Source: Branchinecta lynchi (lineage: Eukaryota; Arthropoda; Branchiopoda; Anostraca; Branchinectidae). From it: a stretch of 64,000 nt of DNA. Shown piece by piece: positions 21,201-32,828 of this stretch (its first letter is position 1; each line of letters opens with the position of its first letter). A program made the translations under genes and the position numbers. The notes under the pieces are model-generated. The model searched no databases and was not told the DNA's origin. It saw nothing but the letters and a program-made list of their open reading frames with translations. The stretch spans positions 20,364,202 to 20,428,201 of the forward strand of contig JAKZAP010000018.1 in assembly GCA_023053575.1 (NCBI GenBank), read 5' to 3'.

Positions 21201-21463
21201 CACCGTAACGATACTACACCTATTGTTGCATTTGCCATGTCGGTGTCTTTTCGATGCGCTTATTACCTATGAGGAGCTAACTGGTCAGAAAGACTGGTTA
21301 CGCATTTTTTTTCCGTGTTTGCTAAGGGGCCGGGCGGCTAAAACAACTGGAACCTGGATGGGTCTGTATTTTTTTAATACATATCAGAGTTTCAAAGGAG
21401 AGACATGCGTCAAAATATTGGAACTTGTGTCGCAGTAGTTTCCCTAAGTTTAGGCTTCTTTAT

Positions 21464-21850
21464 CCTTCTTCTTTTGACGAGTTAAAAATAAAAGCACCAT
21501 CATGATCTTCATAAATAATATTGGGTAAGTAAGTGAACCGAAACATTAAAATTCTCCCGGGGAGCAAATTTGCATATCGACCTTCACTTTTCAAAACCCT
21601 TATTTGCATTTCAATTACAAACCTTTTATTTAAAATAAAATTAAAAAAATTTCAGTTTAAAATAATTTTCAAAATAATTTTTATTTTCGTCTGTTTCTTC
21701 TTCTTTTGACGAGTTAAAAATAAAAACACCATCACGGCCATTATAAATAATATTGTGAGTAAGTGAACACGAGATTAAAATCCGGGGTCCAAATTTGCAT
21801 ATCGACCTTCACTTTTCAGAAGCGTTATTTGCATTTCAATTAAAAAACTA
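21464..21850. repeat. Tandem duplication, about 237-base period
   Basis: Two diverged direct copies starting CTTTTGACGAGTTAAAAATA, followed by CACCATCA, AAATAATATTG, AAATTTGCATATCGACCTTC and TTATTTGCATTTCAATTA. Separated by an AT-rich junction with AATAATTTT repeats. No coding frame. Confidence 0.7.
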
Positions 21851-22990
21851 CATGAGACTTAGGCTCTTCGTCGTGGTTAACAAGTAGTCTGAATAATTCC
21901 TATCTTCAGGTGAATAGCATAAAAGACAAAATAACTTCAGAGCGGACCTTTCCAGGATCGTCCACTGTTTCATATTCATCATCACGGCCATGCTGTTTAA
22001 TCAAGAGTGTTCTTAGATTTGCCGAAACCGATGATATGCGCAGACAGTTTTTTATGGTGTGGGGAAGATTGGTAGCAATGCGATCTAGTGGTGACAGTAA
22101 GTGAAGTTGATGTTTTAAGAGGCTGCTTTTGAAAAAATTGATGTCAAGTATTTTTTGTGATATCTCTGGTTTGGAAAATAATAAATTTTTAGGGTTTTGT
22201 TACCAGACAATTCCCACTCTCTACTTTCTTTAGAAGTGATGAATTCTCCATTCTGTGCCATCTAGCGAGTGACCGTTTGTTTAAAATCTACCCGGTGCAG
22301 ACAATACGGACCAAATGATTTGTTGGTAAGACGGACCGGGGGTCACCAGGGGAAGGGCTTGGGGGGAGACCTGAAAGATGAGGAATGTGATGAGATTGAA
22401 GTGTTGTTCTGGAAAAGGATTTTCCCTCATCCAATTTTCAAGAAACCACTGAAAAGGGAACAGTCAGTTTGAGGGCCGCATTGATGAAGCTATCAAACCC
22501 CATCCCGTCTGGAGGAACGGCAAAACGCATCACTTCGTGTTGACTTTTCTGGCTTCACAGTGTTGAAAAGAGTCACTGTGTTTTTACTTTATTCATTTAT
22601 ATGAAATTAAATAACTGGAGCTGATTACGATAATGATAGTCCGTCTTGTCCCCTCTGATGGTCCATCTTACCACCACCTTCCGATAAGACGGACCTTTTG
22701 ACCTCCCTACAAAAATCTGCTTTATCTCAGAAACCGTTGGGAGAAAAATTGTCCAAAACATAGCAAGGAAGCAGGGATGGGTAAGCTACCTGACGGAGTA
22801 AAGTTCGTTCCGATATTCCAGAAACATAAAAGGCAGCACTCGAAAAACCGTTACTGGGCTTACCTTTCTCTCCCTATACATCGAAATAAATGTAATGCCT
22901 GCTGCTGGATGCGTGATTTTTACATGCTGATTTTAATTACAAATACAACGCATGCCTTCCAGATTGTTTTGAAGGAATATTTTGAGTGAA
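21851..22990. other. Unassigned stretch
   Basis: Several open frames of 60-70 codons (21910-22104, 22269-22472, 22777-22989, all plus) without recognisable domains or splice support. The words GGTAAGACGGACC (22326) and TAAGACGGACC (22685) recur but do not define an element. Confidence 0.35.
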
Positions 22991-22999
22991 GTCAGATAT

Positions 23000-23165
23000 T
23001 CACCAACTCGGACATGAGGAAATGCCGAGATTCCTAGCCTGGTTTCAAGCAGTTCCTCTTTTTCAGTGATTTATAGAGCTTCTAAGCTTTGGAATAAGCT
23101 CAGTACTAGTTCTACGGATAAATTTAAATCTGAGCTACGTATTAGAGATACGTTAAGTATATACT
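23000..23165 (+). pseudogene. LINE ORF2 extreme C-terminus fragment
   Basis: Plus-strand reading gives VIYRASKLWNKLSTSSTDKF followed by KSELRIRDTLSIY and a stop. This is the usual xLWNxL...FKxxL ending of non-LTR ORF2 proteins. Only about 50 codons remain, directly beside F2 copy a. Confidence 0.55.
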
Positions 23166-23212
23166 AATGGAATGTACCGAAATCTTCGTCTTTTTTTTTA
23201 TTTATCGGTTTT

Positions 23213-25663
23213 TATGGCACTTGAGCTTACTCAAGTGCCATATAGCGATTGTAATTTCTGTCCGTCAGTCGGTCTGTCGGTCTGTCGGTCCCGGTTTTGC
23301 TAGTTCGGGCACTTCCAGAAAAGCTAGGACGATGAAACTCGTCAGGCATATCAGGAACTGGACCAGATTAAATTAGAAATTGTCGCTTCCTCGATCCGAC
23401 CATCTGGAGGGGAGTGGAGGGAGGGGGAATCCGGAAAAATAGGAAAAATGATATATTTTAGCTTACGAACGGGTGATCGGATCTTAATGAAACTTGATAT
23501 ATGGAAGGACTTCATGTCTCAGACCCTCCATTTTAAATCCAGATCGGATCCGGTGACACTGGGGGGAGTTGGAGGGGGAAACCGGAAATCTTGGAAAACA
23601 CTTAGAGTGGAGGGATCCGGATGAAACTTGGTGGAAAGTACAAGCAAAAGTCCTAGATACGGGACTGATATAACCGGAACGGATCCGCTCATTTTGGGGG
23701 AGTTGGGGGGGGGGGGGGAGAAGTCCGAATTTGTAGTGATCCCGCGAGTTCCGTGCTTCCTGATGTGCTGGGACGATGGAAATTGACAGGCATGTCTGGG
23801 ACCCGACCAGATTAAATAGGAAATCGTCAATTCCCCGATTCGACCATCTAGGGGGGGGGGGGGAGTGGAGGGGGGGGGGTGAGGCCAAAATTTGAGGTAT
23901 TTTTAGCTTGCGAACGGGTGATCGGATCTTGATGAAAGTTGATATTTAGGATGACCTCGTGTCTCAGGCATCTCACTTTAAATCCGGGCCGGATCCGATG
24001 ACACTGGGGGGAGTTGGAGGAGGGAACCGGAAATTTTGAGAAACGCTTAGAGTGGAGGGATCAGGATGAAACTTGGTGGGAAAAACAAGAACAAGTCCTT
24101 GAAACGTCACTGACATAACCGGACCGGATCAGGGCACTGTGGGGGAGTTGGGGTGGGGGTCCGGATTTCTAGCGATCCCGCGAGTTCGGCATACTTCCTA
24201 ATGTCCTAGGGCGATGAAACTTGGCAAGTATGTCAGGGATCCGAGCAGATTGACTTGAGAACAGCCGTTTCCCCGACCCGACCATCGTGGGGGGAGTGGG
24301 TGGATGGGGGGTCCGGAATCTAGTGGCGTGCATAACTTTTGAACGGGTGATCGGATTTGAATGAAACTTGTCTGGTGAGCTATCGCCTCGGACGTTCAGT
24401 GTCACGTCTGGGTCGGTTCCGATACCTGTGGGGATGGGGGGAGGGTGGAAAACTCAAGAAACTCTAAAAGCAGAGGGATTGGGACGAAACTTAATGGATG
24501 GAACAAGCATTAGGCCTAGATGAAATTGACGGAGCCAGATGGTTTCGGGACTCTGTGGGGGGAGTTGGAGGGGGTTTCCTGGAATTCCGGTAGTCGTGAG
24601 TTAGAATAGTTCCAGATGTAAAACGACAACGAAACTTTGCAGGCATATTAGCGACCCGAATTATCTTGACTTAAGAACCTGACACAACATACCCCCGGAA
24701 ACTTCCGTTCCTAGATCCGAGCATTTTTTGGGGAGCAAGAGAAGAGAAATATGGAAATTGACTTCTATAAATTGCGAACGAGTGGTCTGATTCGAGTGAA
24801 ACTTCATGGGTGATACGAATCGATGGCCTCGACATGTAAAACATGTGTTCGAACCACATGCGACCACGATTAGGGGAATTAGGGGTGGGGGGACTTTTGA
24901 CATGCACAAAAACCAAACGGATGGACCGAATGAGATGCAAATTCGACAGTGCCGAGTTTATGCGGCCTAAATTTGTTATTTGGCGTCCGGGCCGGATTCG
25001 GCCTAGGTAGGGGGGGGGGGGGGGGGGGGTACTGGAAACTTGCAGATAGGCTATGCTCCAATTTCAGTCAAACTTATATTCCAGCAATGTTTTCTACGGA
25101 TACGTCAGCTAAGATTCTTCTTAGCTGACGTATCCGTAGAAAACATTGCTGGAATAAATGTTGCAAAGTCAGCTTGGGCTCAAAGAATATTTATCAGTCA
25201 AACTTGATGGACAGGAACAGGGAATTAAGAGATTGGGCCCGGACCGGCTCCGACAACGTTGGTGGGAGGGGGGGGGGGGGGGTACCGGAACTTTCCAAAA
25301 ATGCTCAGATTCGAGTGAAACTTGATAGATGGTATAAACGAAGAAGCTTTAGGTGGTCGATTTTTTTTTTATTCCGAACCAGATTCGGCCACGGTGGGTG
25401 GAGATAGAGTGAGTACCGGAAATCGTGTAGCACGTCTAAGGATCAAACAAATGGATTTATTGGGATGAAAGTTTGAACAGTCATGTGCATTTGCTACAGA
25501 CAATCGAGACGATGCCGGAACAGCTCAGAAATGAGTGAAACTAAATATCTTATTTCTATTTCCGAACCGCATTTTTGGATGGCGGGTGTATTTTGTGACG
25601 TTCTCATCTACTTTCTTGTACAGCCTACTCGTACAAGTGCCATATGAGCTCGTAGCTCTTGTT
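23213..25663 (+). mobile_element. Array element family F2, copy a
   Basis: Opens with a perfect hairpin of 13-base arms, TATGGCACTTGAG / CTCAAGTGCCATA (23213-23242), then AGCGATTGTAATTTCTGTCC and a GTCGGTCTGTCGGTC run. About a dozen diverged modules follow, each with a GATGAAACTTG-like box, a GGATCCG-type box, a G run with GGAGTTGGAGGGGG and CCGGAA. It ends CAAGTGCCATATGAGCTCGT followed by AGCTCTTGTT, a second hairpin (GAGCT-CGT-AGCTC). The motif CAAGTGCCATAT appears near both ends in the same orientation. No protein is encoded; the Pro/Gly-rich open frames are composition artefacts. Confidence 0.78.
25077..25156. repeat. Perfect 38-bp inverted repeat with 4-base loop inside F2-a
   Basis: Arms 25077-25114 and 25119-25156 are exact reverse complements (outer edge TATTCCAGCAATG, inner edge CAGCTAAGA), with loop TTCT. 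The flanks are ordinary F2 array. Could be a recent templated inversion during replication, a tiny insertion, or a sequencing/assembly fold-back artefact. Confidence 0.9.
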
Positions 25664-25830
25664 GTTTTGTTTCGGGATCACGACACATCATGTACCAAAT
25701 TCTGTAAGGTTTTTATGGTGCATGGTTTCACCCTCCGATTCTTCTTGTCTCTTCTTTATTCAGTTTTTTTTTGTCTGCTGTGTGGTATGCAACGTAGTGA
25801 TAACAGCACATCCCCGCAAGCAGCACTTTT
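25664..25830. other. Spacer between F2 copies a and b
   Basis: 167 bases without F2 modules, T-rich, ending CAGCACTTTT directly before the hairpin of copy b. Short open frames across it are not convincing. Confidence 0.5.
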
Positions 25831-28095
25831 TATGGCACTTGCACTTCGGACAAGTGCCATATAGCGATCGCAATTTCTGTCCGTCCGTCGGTCTGTCCAG
25901 GTTTTGTTAGTTCGGGCACTTCCACATCAGCTAGGACGATGAAACTTGGCAGGCATATCAGGGACACCAAAAGATCAAGTTGGAAATAGTCACTTCACCA
26001 ATCTGAGCATCGTGGGGGGAGTGGAGGGAGGGGGAAACCGGAATCTAGAAATATTTATAACTTTTGAACAGACGACCGGCTTAAGAATCCGGACTGGATC
26101 CGGCGACTTTGGGGGAAGCTGGAGGGGGGGGGGGGAACCGGAAATCTTGGAAAACCCTTAGAGTGGAGGAATTGGAATGAAACTTGGTGGGAAGAACAAG
26201 CGCAAGTCCTAGATACATCGTTGACATATCCAGACTGGATTCGGGCACTGGGGGGGGGGGGGGGGGCCGAATTCCGGTGATCCCGCTAGTTCGTACTTCC
26301 GGATGTTCTAGGACAATGAAACTTGGCACGCATATCAGGGACCTTACTTGATTATGCTGGAAATAGTCATTTCCTCGATCCGAGTGGGGGAGTGGAGGAA
26401 GGGGGAATCCGGAATCTTGAGGTATTTATAACTTTCGAACGGGTGATCGGATAGCGATGACATTGGATATTTGGAGAGACCTCGTGCCTCAGACGACCTA
26501 CTTAAAATCCGCACCGGATCCGGTGACTTTGGGGGGAGCTGGAGAGGGAGACCAGAAATTTGGGGAACGCTTACAGTAGAGGGATTGGGACGAAACTTGG
26601 TGGGAAGAACTTGCTCAAGTCCTAGATACATCATTGACATAACCGGACGGGATTCGTGCACAGCGGGGGGAGTTGGGGGGGGGGGGGGGGGTGGAATTCC
26701 GTGATCCCGCCAGTTCGGTACTAGGGCAATGAAAATTGGTAGGCATATCCTAAACCCGAACAGACTGCCTTGAGAATAGTAATTGTTTCCCCGATCCGAC
26801 AATCGCGGGGGGCGTCGAGGGATGGGGAATCCGGATTCTATTGGAATGGATAACTTTCGAACCGGTGAACGGATTTCAATGAAACTTGGCAAGTGGAAGG
26901 AGCTATCGTCTCAGATGTTCCACGTTAAGTCCGGATCGGATCCAATTCTTGTGGGGAGAGTTGGAGGGGCCACCGGAAATCTTGTGAAACGCTTAGACTC
27001 GAGGGATCGGGATAGAATTTGGTAGGAAAAACAAGCATAAGCCCTGTAGCAACGTCCTTGACAGAACCAGATCTTACCGGGGCTCTTTGGGGGAGTTGGA
27101 GGGAGGTTTCCCCGAATTCCAGTGATCGCGAGTTATGACACTTCCGGGAATTCCAGTGATCGCGAGTTACGACACTTCCTTATGTGCCAAGGACGATAAA
27201 ACCTGGCGGGCATATTACTGACCTGACCAAATAGACCCAAGAATCCGACAAGATGCCCTAATAAAAGTTCTGTTCCTGGATCCGACCGTTTTTGAGGGAG
27301 CTAAGGGGATGGGAATCCGGGAAATTACTGACTAGGTTGCGAACAGGTGGTCCGATTCGACTGAAAATTTATGGGTGATAAGAACTGATGACCTAGATAT
27401 GCAAAACATGTTTCCAAACCACATGCAGCTATGGTTGGGGGAGTTGGAGGGGGAGGGGTCCGGAAACTTTTTGACGTGCACAAAAACCAAACAAATGGGA
27501 TGCAAGTTGGACAGGACCGAGTTTATGCGTCCCAGATTCATTATTTGTCCTCCGAGTCTATTAGGTCACAGAGGGGGGAGTTGGAGGGAGAGTCTCGAAA
27601 ATTCTGTGGCTCGCCGAGGGGTCACGAGTGGAGCGACTTTAATGAAACTTGGAAGTAGAGAGGTCATATGCCCTAGATGACATATTTTAGGGTTTGGACC
27701 GAATCTGAGCACGATGCTCGAGCAAGTTTTCGAAAAATGCTGAGATTCGAGTGGAACTTGATAGGCGGTAAGAGATGACGCTTTAGATGTTCCATTTATG
27801 TGTCGAACCAGATTCGGCCGTGACAGGGGGAGTTGGAGGGGGTGGGGAGTACCCAAAACAGTGTGGCACGTTTAGGAATCAATCGAGTGGACCTAAACTT
27901 AAAAGGTAGAAAAGTAATATGCCCTAGCTATATGATCCGACGCAATGCCAGAAATACTCAGACTCTAGTGAAACTAGATATCCTATTTCAAGGTCCGAAC
28001 CTAGGGGGATGGAAGGTGGTAATTTGTGACATTCTCATCTACTTTCTTGCATCACCTACTTGTAACAAGTGCCATATGAGCTCGTAGCTCTTGTT
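25831..28095 (+). mobile_element. Array element family F2, copy b
   Basis: Same architecture and orientation as copy a: hairpin TATGGCACTTG...CAAGTGCCATA (25831-25861), AGCGATCGCAATTTCTGTCC and GTCGGTCTGTCC, then about a dozen GATGAAACTTGG / G-run / CCGGAA modules, ending CAAGTGCCATATGAGCTCGT and AGCTCTTGTT. About 2.27 kb. G runs reach 10-18 bases (for example near 26246-26266 and 26674-26691). No coding capacity. Confidence 0.78.
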
Positions 28096-28639
28096 CTTTG
28101 CTAGTAATTGATTCTAGATTGGTTCGTTAATAAAAGGTCAGAAAGAACAGTATACACGTTATCAACAGAAAAGACATAAGAGTCACTTTCCAACTCTTTC
28201 GCAGCAGTCGAGATAAAAATATCAAAAGTCCCGACCATCTTGTTTTTAACGCGATGACGTCGAAGCACAGATCTTTTTAAACCCGCGTAGCAGCTTTTCC
28301 AAACATTTTGATTATTTACTTTTTGGGCTACGACTCCTCCTCCACTCGGTGACGTTAATATTTGATTAATCTCTTTAGTTACCTACTCTTTCTAAACAAA
28401 CATACACACTTTAAACTTTAATAAATTTTAACTTCTCCATTTCAACTATTTAATTTAACTCTTTGCTGTTCATGTTCACCATTTTCTTCGCGTCATGTCC
28501 AAAGAACTTATCAGTCGGAAAGAGGAGAATCTCCTATAACATGCGCCGCAACATTCAGCGCCCTTGGGCGCTTGGACTACCGCTCTGTTGACCTTGAAAT
28601 CACCGCTCTGTTGACATTTCAACCGATCCTTTCTGCAAA
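28096..28639. other. Unassigned stretch
   Basis: No gene recognised. May contain 5' parts of the LINE fragment that becomes readable near 28660. Confidence 0.35.
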
Positions 28640-29632
28640 ATCATCATCAAACTACACGTTGTGCCATATTTTTCTCTTGAGCAACAGTGTGAGTGTGATT
28701 CTGACTTCGATATGACAGGTATAACATGTGGAGCTCCGCAGGGCACAAAGTTGGCTGCCATTATATTTATAGGCGTGATCAACTACCTACTAGTTGAATA
28801 TGAGGATCATTACAAGTTTATAGACGATATCTCTTTTCTATTGAAATGCCTAGTTGAAAACGGGATTGTTAAGAAAGAGTTCAGTGACGATTTCTTCGAT
28901 GCGTTTATTGCCAAGTGCAATGACTCTAAACTGATAATCAACACGAATAAATCAAAGGTCTTGCGCTTCAATCCGCTTCAACACTTTCAGCCAACCATAT
29001 ATTCGTTTCAATACTTCCAGCCAACCATATCCGGTGATTATTCTTTCGGCTTGCACGTTGAAAATGTTGTTAAAAACGCAAATGCATGTCTGCAGTCTTT
29101 AAGTACAATGCGTAGATTTGGCTGTGATGTCCGGTGCATATTGCTAGCTTATCTTACATACGTCCGTCCATTTCTGGAATATGCAAGCCCATTATGAGGA
29201 CCTGCAGCACTGCGTACTGTATACCTCATCCAAGAACTTGAGTCGGTGCAAAAGCGGGCCGTGTTCATTATTACTGGCGATCGACAACTATCTTATGGCG
29301 AAGCGCGTTAAACTCAACCTCCCCACGTTGGCCCAAAGATACGAGCTGATTATCCTTCTCTCTAAACTCCAGCATCGAGACATCTTGCCACCCACACTGC
29401 ACCGCCCAACAACCGTGTCACCGTCTCACGTGTCACCAAAATAAACTGGTTCCAGTAGCTTCGCGAACGAACCGCCACGCAAATTCGTGTGTACCTTATT
29501 TTACGGATTTGCTAACAAAGCCGAGTGATATTTTCCCTTTTTTTGTGTCAGTTGTTATTTAGCATAGTGAAACAACGCAAATTAGCTGTTAGCTATGATG
29601 TTTTCTAAATAAACCTATCTCTCTCTCTCTTC
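28640..29632 (+). pseudogene. LINE reverse transcriptase C-terminal half, frameshifted
   Basis: 28661-29197 reads through RT motifs: GITCGAPQGTKLAAIIF, then KFIDDISFLLK with FIDD in place of (Y/F)ADD near 28814-28834, LIINTNKSKVLRF, and YLTYVRPFLEYASPLW. A frameshift near 29180-29200 leads into LESVQKRAVFIITGDRQLSY and LNLPTLAQRYEL. The 3' UTR ends AATAAACCTATCTCTCTCTC, a (CT)n tail, at about 29632. The altered active-site segment plus frameshift mark it as dead. Jockey/CR1-like. Confidence 0.78.
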
Positions 29633-29634
29633 TA

Positions 29635-29930
29635 AGTATAATTATGCCAGACAATAGGTTAAGCATCAGTTCCAAAAGGCTGTGAGTCCGTTCTTCATCC
29701 CGAAGAGTCTATTTGTCTCTCCGTTACTCTTTAATTTGTTTACATTCAAGTTGGATGACATTTTTCTCTTGAGCAACAGTGTGTGTGTGTTAAGTATATG
29801 TATGCCAGACAGTAGGCTATGCATCAATTCCAAAAGGCTGCGAGGCCATTCTTCATCCCCAAGAATCGTTTTGTCTCTCAGTTACTCTTTCGTTTGTTTA
29901 CATTCACGTGGTAACCATTAAGTGTCACTT
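29635..29930. repeat. Tandem duplication, about 155-160-base unit
   Basis: Two diverged copies of TAAGTATA(A/T)(T/G)TATGCCAGACA(A/G)TAGG ... CAATTCCAAAAGGCTG ... CCATTCTTCATCCC ... TTTGTTTACATTCA. Between them TTTTTCTCTTGAGCAACAGT is the same word found at 28668, inside the neighbouring LINE fragment. Confidence 0.7.
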
Positions 29931-30461
29931 ACAACGTTTGCATTTCAGTATCGAAACGCTAGGCGGCGGGTAACTCGATCTGTTCGATTTACCACGACAC
30001 GCTTTCTGCTGCTAAGGTCTTTGGCCATGTCTAGCAGTATAGCCTATTCCACCCAACCTGCCATCACACCCATCTTTAAAGTTTAACCAAAAAGGGATGT
30101 GATAAGACAATCTAGTCACCCATGACTTATTCACTTACACGGGCTTGAAGACCCGATGACAATGCGTTACTTCGTTGCTGAGCTATTCACGAATAACTGA
30201 TTTTCAAACAGTAGGATTTCCCTGTCTGATTGGTGGTACCTCTATGCGCTTGTATCTGTGTTGTATGCTTGACGAAAACAATTTACGAAGAACAAGTATT
30301 CACGCAGTGGGCCACCTTCCTCTAGCTGATCACTGACCACTGAAAAGCCGCGTTTGTATTGAGATTCAAATTTTCCGCATCATAGTAGAATTTTGCGCTG
30401 GGAGGAGGGCGGTAGATATTCTGAACGCCAGCTTAGCAAACAGTGGAAAATAAAAAAAATC
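29931..30461. other. Unassigned stretch
   Basis: No gene, RNA or repeat recognised. Confidence 0.4.
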
Positions 30462-31133
30462 CCTTAAAACACAATGGACACTTCTAATGCTTTTCTTTGT
30501 ATTAAATGCTTCACAAATAAACATTTCCGACTTCCTTTAGAAGGCGCTACGAAAATCGGCCGTTTCCTAGTGATCCCTTGTCTTTACCTCTCTGGCATTT
30601 CGGCCATCCAAATCTTAGGAGCTGGGATATCGTGGCAGGAAATTCAAAAACTCCCAGCAATGCTTGATATAAAAAGATATATTTGAGATGTCACCAAAGT
30701 CAAGCCGCAGATGCAGTTTACCTTGGTGTTTCATCAGAAGTTCCATTGCTTAAAGTGCCTATTAAAAGTTTTTCTTTGTGGAATAGTGTTGTGAAGCTTG
30801 ATTAGCTTGCTTTATAAAATGTATCAGAATATCCAATAAGCTTATAAAAAATAACATAGCTACAAAAATCATTCAAAAATAAACAACCTATTCAAATCTG
30901 AATTATACAAGCTGATTTATGCATAAAATAAAGATCTACTGAGTATTATAAGAAATATCACTTTTATCTTTGTCCAAGCTAGTAAACTGAGCATGTACTG
31001 GCCAAAAAATTACGCTTTGCACTAACACAGAGAGGAAACTGTTGAAAAAGCTGCTGGTCTAGGGGGTAAGCATTATTCCTAGGTTGTTACAGGGTGGGAT
31101 TGGGGTAGTTTGATGTGCCCATTGAACTTTAAC
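30462..31133 (+). repeat. Dispersed repeat R70, copy 2
   Basis: Reverse-complement partner of 823-1489, close in length and highly similar over its whole length, including the noncoding part (GAATAGTGTTGTGAAGCTTG, ATAAAGATCTACT, AGCTGCTGGTCTA). No target duplication visible. Confidence 0.75.
30474..30686 (+). CDS. Conserved 70-codon ORF in R70 copy 2
   Basis: Same length and frame as the ORF at 1264-1476; six substitutions and no indel. Contains CIKCFTNKHFRLPLEG and the hydrophobic segment LVIPCLYLSGISAIQILGAG. An intact frame in both copies could mean purifying selection, or simply recent duplication. Function unknown. Confidence 0.35.
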   Translation: MDTSNAFLCIKCFTNKHFRLPLEGATKIGRFLVIPCLYLSGISAIQILGAGISWQEIQKLPAMLDIKRYI

Positions 31134-31676
31134 ACAATCAAAATAATGGAGCGTAGTCAGTTGAAAGATACAAAAAAATTGGCTTTTCAGTTAAACTTTA
31201 AAGAAACTGATGACAATATCGCCTACCGCATAGAAGGGTGGTTGTAGTGGTGTAGACAAACAATCTTATCTCTACCTCAGGATCAACAGCCTGGCTCTGA
31301 TTCTTAAGGAAGAATTCCCCTATAAACTGAAACCTGACCCGAGTTGCCGAATTTGATCCTCTCATTTCGAAACCCTACAAGGCATCTTTAACTGCAAAAC
31401 CCCATTCCCTCAAACGGCAAATAAGGAAAATAACCAGCTAGATTCATCTACCAGAAGAAATCGCAATAATGGATCCCACAATTCCTATCAGGAAAGAAAG
31501 AGACATCTACCACCATTCTTCTAAAAAAAAAAAAAAAAAAAAAATTTCCTAACCACAGCAACCAAGAAATCAAGACCGGAAGGGATCCAGAGTGGAACCC
31601 AAGTGCCAAAGTTTTGTATGTCTGACACATTTTATATCGGAACCGGAATCGCGTATTCATAGCCTTTTCGGACGGG
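31134..31676. other. Unassigned stretch with A22 run
   Basis: A run of about 22 A at 31523-31544; otherwise nothing recognised. Confidence 0.4.
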
Positions 31677-32095
31677 TCAGGACGTTAAAATACAATATTC
31701 TTTACAATAAAATATAGATAAAAACATGCAATGCACAGTACTATTTGTTATAATGTTCGGTAAAAAAAATGGCACGAATGAGTTGCAATCCGTTCGTTCT
31801 GGATTTGAAGGGCACGAGCTTATTGCACTGACGGTCCGACTATTAGTTGGGGTCTCCGATGGGAGTATAGTTCTGTATTTTTCACTCGAGAGAAGGCTTC
31901 GGCCAAATTTCGTAATGAGTTCATTTCTGCGATCGAGCAAGCTTGGTAAATTCGTGTCATGTAGTGCTTGTTCGTATGATTTGAAGTTTGAACCAAGTAT
32001 TTCTTTGGACGGAAGCACAGCTTCGATTTCCTCTAATAGGTACACTGTATTCTGGATCAATTTCTAACGTTTTGGTAGGAAAAAGTAGTGACTGA
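31677..32095 (-). pseudogene. LINE ORF2 C-terminus fragment
   Basis: 127 codons on the minus strand with the post-RT pattern YEQALHDTNLPSLLDRRNEL followed by ITKFGRSLL, and a later CNSFVPFFLPN. The same pattern (YEEALIKLDVPKLTERRN..L) is in the fragments at 49600-50010 and 55670-55920. Stop at 31677. 5' truncated. Confidence 0.65.
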
Positions 32096-32181
32096 CACTA
32101 GTTAAGTACCTCAATAACTGACCCGATTAACACTGTAATATGAATAATAAACTGTATACAATTTTTAAGTGTTAGTATTGT

Positions 32182-32530
32182 TATGTCACTTGCCTTCCGG
32201 CCAAGCGCCATACAACGATCACGTTTCTGTCGGTCAGTCCGGTATTTGCGAGTTAGGATACTTCCAGATGTACTAGGACGATGAAACTTGGAGGCATGTT
32301 AAGGACCCAACCAAAACAACTCGGAAATAGTCATTTGCCCGATCCGACCATCGTGGGGGGAGGAAGGGGAGCCGGAATCCGGAATTTAGTGACATGCATA
32401 ACTTTCGAACATCTTAATGAAACTTGATATTTGGAAAGACATCGTTTCTCAGATGTCCCATTTCAAGTCCGGACATGATCCGATGAATGTTGGGGGAGTC
32501 GGGGGGGGGGAATCATTTGACACGCTTATC
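32182..32530 (+). mobile_element. Array element family F2, copy c (truncated)
   Basis: Starts with the F2 hairpin in degraded form (TATGTCACTTG...CAAGCGCCATA), then AACGATCACGTTTCTGTCGG, two to three modules (GATGAAACTTGGAGGCATG, CCGATCCGACCATCGTGGGG, AATGAAACTTGATATTTGG) and a G run. Ends near 32530, where a LINE-type tail begins. Confidence 0.7.
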
Positions 32531-32534
32531 AACT

Positions 32535-32615
32535 AGTCGGCTTACCGCCGTTTCAAGATTTTTAATGAATAAACTAAATTGTAATTGTAATTGTAATAAT
32601 AAATAAATTGAGTTG
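32535..32615 (+). mobile_element. LINE 3' terminus with (TTGTAA)n tail
   Basis: CCGTTTCAAGATTTTTAATGAATAAACTAAA followed by three TTGTAA repeats and AATAATAAATAAATTGAG. Typical non-LTR 3' end; no coding part. Confidence 0.45.
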
Positions 32616-32828
32616 AATACATACCTTAATTGGTTTATAAAGGATGAACTCAGTCTCTCTATTGGCTATGTAGAGTTGCATACTCCGCTGTATGGATGGG
32701 AGTCGAACGCCGATGTTCCTCTGAGATTCTGCTACGTGATCAGCCAAAATTTCGGCCTTCGCCCACTGCTCTCCGCTTAGCTTCTTGTCTGGTGAATCTT
32801 TCGTGAACCCTTCGGCCTAAAAATAATA

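Noticed and set aside
23484..27856. Several Pro-rich minus-strand and Gly-rich plus-strand ORFs (for example 26344-26892, 182 codons)
   Set aside because: They track the G-run modules of F2; frames differ between modules and copies, so they are compositional artefacts.
31726..32067. 113-codon plus-strand ORF
   Set aside because: Shadow of the minus-strand LINE C-terminus, which has the recognisable motifs.
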